The position numbers and the translations under genes were made by a program. Below, piece by piece: positions 63,035-64,000 of a DNA stretch of 64,000 nt (position 1 is its first letter; every line of letters begins with the position of its first letter). Below the pieces are notes generated by a model. The model saw only the letters and a list, made by a program, of their open reading frames with translations, was not told the DNA's origin and did not search any database. This DNA is from Doris montereyensis (Eukaryota; Mollusca; Gastropoda; Nudibranchia; Dorididae), in contig JAXRKP010000129.1 of assembly GCA_037039925.1 (NCBI GenBank), forward strand, positions 117,501 through 181,500. The letters are read 5' to 3'.

Positions 63035-64000
63035 AGTGGACAGGTAAGCACCTGTACAGGGATTAGGCGATCCCGCTCTCCACGAGTCTCTTGCTGCCTT
63101 GCAGGTGGGTCTTAGCTGACCAAAGGCTAAGGGAGTTAACCCTGACTAAAAAGGGGAATTAACTCTGACGGAAAATAACAACCTGCTGCCTTACAGGCTG
63201 GCCTTGGGTGATCAAAGGCTAAAGGAGTTAACCCTGACAGAAGATAACAAGGCACAGTAGGGGGGCCTCAAGGTGACAGCCCCACAATCTACCTAGGGTA
63301 CAGTAGGCCAATCACCTGCTTATCCAACATCAACTGATTCAGAGAAATAAATACAATATTCCCAGCTTGAACTTTCGAAGATGAACATGGAAACGAACAC
63401 AGACTGTGAATTTTGGACCATGGAATATTAGGGCCATAAATGGAAAAGAGATAAAATTAGCTGAAGAAATGGAAAAATTCAAAGTAGACATTTTGGCCAT
63501 TACAGAAAGAAAGAAAAAAGGACAAGGAATAGAAAATGTAGGATGAAATCATACTTTAATCTTCTCTGGAGTTGATGTAAAAGATAGAGCTAGAGCAGGA
63601 GTAAGCCTCCTAAGGCATAAAAGGCATGAAGAGCTGCAAGAAAGTTAGAAATTATAAGCTCACGACTATTAGAGGTAAATATTAAACCAAAAAGAAAGAG
63701 AAATTAAATTGTTAATACCTTATGGACTAAACGAAGATGCCACCAAAAGAAGAAAAAGATGTCTTCAAGAACGATTTACAAATAACTGCAGAGAATCTTA
63801 ATCTAAAACAGGAACTAATGCTTTTAGGAAATTTTAAACGCTAGAGTAGGCAACAATGTAGAAACATCAGGAGGAGTAATAGGTAAAGAAGGAGAGACAA
63901 CAACTTCTCCAAATGGAAGACTTCTAGATTTTTCCCTAAAGAATAACATGAAAATAACCAACACCTTTTTTCCTCATAAAGATATCCACAAATATACAAG
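63035..64000 (+). mobile_element. LINE 5' end: tandem 5' UTR and endonuclease domain, cut by window edge
   Basis: The 5' UTR has a ~90-bp unit twice (GAGTTAACCCTGAC at 63133 and 63226, CTGCTGCCTT at both). From 63400 the translation reads TVNFGPWNIRAINGKEIKLA, EEMEKFKVDILAITE, KKKGQGIENV, then LIFSGVDVKDRARAGVSLL: the N-terminal APE-type endonuclease. Stops follow. Probably the same family as the copy at 33.7 kb, which lacks this end. Confidence 0.8.

Noticed and set aside
62975..63046. An exon of copy B ending GTGGACAG|GTAAGC
   Set aside because: The required phase gives an immediate stop, and the sequence merges with the LINE 5' end.

Overview
This window is intron-rich, AT-rich animal nuclear DNA, not prokaryotic. 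Short conserved exons with GT..AG boundaries are embedded in long introns full of LINE, SINE and DNA-transposon remnants, long (CT/GA)n, (ATT)n and (GAA)n tracts, and scattered CTAGAT-repeat clusters. The protein sequences and repeat style suggest a lophotrochozoan, probably a gastropod mollusc; that placement is inference.

Four protein-coding loci can be supported. (1) 9.2-17.5 kb, minus strand: a GPX4-type glutathione peroxidase. It is a selenoprotein: an in-frame UGA replaces the catalytic residue, and a canonical SECIS hairpin lies just after the last coding exon. (2) 18.9-35.8 kb, plus strand: POLR2E (RPABC1/RPB5), the shared subunit of RNA polymerases I, II and III, in eight exons. Genes 1 and 2 are divergently arranged about 1.5 kb apart. 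From memory, human GPX4 and POLR2E are also adjacent and head-to-head on chromosome 19p13.3, so this looks like an ancient conserved gene pair. (3) 45.7-47.1 kb, minus strand, and (4) 57.2-62.5 kb, plus strand: two divergent paralogues with an AKAP7-like 2H phosphoesterase domain (first H-x-T motif visible). They share exon boundaries and intron phases, and both are incomplete here. Gene 4 has a candidate alternative last exon that would replace the enzyme domain with a membrane anchor.

Almost every conserved exon carries one-base gains or losses, mostly in homopolymers, that break the frame, while splice sites and flanking codons are intact. This fits uncorrected long-read assembly errors better than pseudogenes, and open reading frames alone hide all of these genes.

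Mobile elements by position: decayed LINE (0.2-1.9 kb, plus); CR1/jockey-like LINE reverse transcriptase (2.4-3.6 kb, minus); two adjacent Harbinger-like inverted-repeat elements (4.8-6.3 kb); many copies of a ~140-bp repeat family (6.4-14.7, 22.4, 36.1, 41.4, 60.4 kb); tRNA-derived SINEs (16.4, 28.6, 36.9, 50.6, 61.6 kb, the last nested in another); a 391-bp inverted-repeat element (19.2 kb); two broken mariner-type transposases (24.7 and 48.3 kb); more copies of the first LINE family (33.7 kb inside POLR2E intron 7, 52.4 kb) and the 5' end of one at the right edge (63.0 kb). Two minisatellites sit at 40.0-40.6 and 44.8-45.5 kb. The rest is intergenic or intronic sequence in which I see no gene.
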